Shown here: positions 6,942 through 7,258 of the stretch, piece by piece
How the letters are laid out: every line of letters starts with the position of its first letter
Numbering within the stretch: the stretch's first letter is position 1
DNA from: Bacteroidales bacterium
GTDB taxonomy: Bacteria; Bacteroidota; Bacteroidia; Bacteroidales; UBA4181
Direction of reading: 5' to 3'
NCBI GenBank assembly: GCA_028700615.1
Contig: JAQVSH010000085.1
Span: 1-7,258, forward strand
Length of the DNA: 7,258 bases
Translations under genes and position numbers: made by a program
Notes under the pieces: model-generated
What the model saw: only the letters and a program-made list of their open reading frames with translations
The model's database searches: none
Told to the model about the DNA's origin: nothing

Positions 6942-7136
6942 TTATTTCCCTTCTGTGGGTGGCTGCTCTTTCTTTTTCTTCATTCTTCCGCTTTTTTTCA
7001 GGGCCTGATCAAGAATCCACACAATCTGACCATTCGTACTTCTGAATTCGTCGGCGGCCCATTTTTCAATGGCATCCATCATCTCCGGATCAGCAATCCG
7101 CAACACAAAGGTTTTGGGTTTATTTTTGTCACCCAT
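6942..7136 (-). CDS. Small Arc-like ribbon-helix-helix protein
   Basis: A 64-residue protein that fits the Arc/MetJ ribbon-helix-helix fold, whose dimers usually bind DNA through a paired beta-ribbon. The pattern is a beta strand KTFVLRI (8-14), helix A from PEMM to about residue 31 (with EKWAADEF), a turn, then RSTNGQI (32-38) starting helix B to about 49, followed by a lysine-rich tail (RMKKKK, 51-56). The frame lines up with phage P22 Arc without gaps at its core: TFVLRI against QFNLRW, and RSTNGQI against RSVNSEI. Of the three Arc base-contact positions (Q9, N11, R13) only the arginine is kept, so its DNA target, if any, would differ. It starts 11 nt after the stop of the SPFH-like partial gene, with an A-rich spacer, so the two are probably co-transcribed. 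No toxin gene follows it, which argues against a simple toxin-antitoxin module. The fold is likely, DNA binding inferred. Confidence 0.8.
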   Translation of the reverse strand: MGDKNKPKTFVLRIADPEMMDAIEKWAADEFRSTNGQIVWILDQALKKSGRMKKKKEQPPTEGK

Positions 7137-7147
7137 TTTGTTTTCAG

Positions 7148-7258
7148 TTAATAAATGGTACCTGCATTAATGACCGGTTGTGCCTGTTCATCCGCACAAA
7201 GCACTACCAGAAGATTGCTGACCATGGATGCTTTTTTGTCGTCATCAAGATCTACAAT
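7148..7258 (-). CDS. Partial CDS: C-terminus of a probable SPFH/band 7 domain protein
   Basis: An open frame enters from the right edge on the minus strand and gives 36 residues before TAA at 7148-7150. The residues run from IVDLDDDKKA through MVSNLLVVLC to a terminal PVINAGTIY. This resembles, from memory, the C-terminal end of Bacteroidota SPFH/band 7 (stomatin/prohibitin/flotillin-like) membrane proteins, where a MVSNLLVVLC-type segment and a PVVNTGTLY-type ending recur, and where a small Arc-like protein gene often follows. The 5' part, including the SPFH domain and any membrane anchor, lies outside the window, so the identity rests on a short tail and the neighbour. The 11-nt gap to the ribbon-helix-helix gene indicates an operon. 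The coding frame is convincing; the family name is tentative. Confidence 0.6.
   Translation of the reverse strand: MVDLDDDKKASMVSNLLVVLCADEQAQPVINAGTIY

Overview
The window looks like chromosomal DNA from a member of the Bacteroidota, most likely a Bacteroidales. The reasons are: a DUF1573 exported protein of the type common in that phylum, the absence of clear Shine-Dalgarno sequences with A/T-rich stretches before the starts instead, and repeated copies of the Bacteroidota -7 promoter element (TAnnTTTG) at sensible distances upstream of several genes. I cannot name a genus from the sequence alone. There is no insertion sequence, phage gene, tRNA, rRNA or CRISPR array.

Layout. Positions 35-2671 (minus) hold a full-length valyl-tRNA synthetase gene, valS. 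It is divergent from a small exported DUF1573 protein gene (2854-3252, plus), and the two share a 182-bp intergenic region with facing promoter elements. A strong hairpin terminator follows the DUF1573 gene, and its T-tract runs directly into the predicted promoter of a class I/II PLP-dependent aminotransferase (3340-4545, plus). The aminotransferase converges on a secreted glycoside hydrolase family 5 enzyme (4639-5829, minus), and a long two-way terminator hairpin separates them. The hydrolase is divergent from an EamA/DMT-family membrane transporter (5978-6901, plus). That transporter converges on a minus-strand pair: the last 36 codons of a protein entering from the right edge (7148-7258, resembling the C-terminus of a Bacteroidota SPFH/band 7 protein) and, 11 nt downstream, a 64-residue Arc-like ribbon-helix-helix protein (6942-7136). 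A hairpin that overlaps the transporter stop codon lies between the convergent genes.

How the genes relate. Most are single transcription units bounded by clear terminators, so the window is mainly housekeeping and general metabolism rather than one pathway. The only apparent operon is the SPFH-like/ribbon-helix-helix pair. No SusC/SusD genes or sugar regulators flank the GH5 gene, so it does not look like part of a polysaccharide utilisation locus within this window. I found no convincing new multi-gene system. The points most worth a second look are the SPFH-like/RHH pair, the cysteine-rich catalytic motif and Tat-type signal of the GH5 enzyme, and the compact promoter and terminator overlaps.
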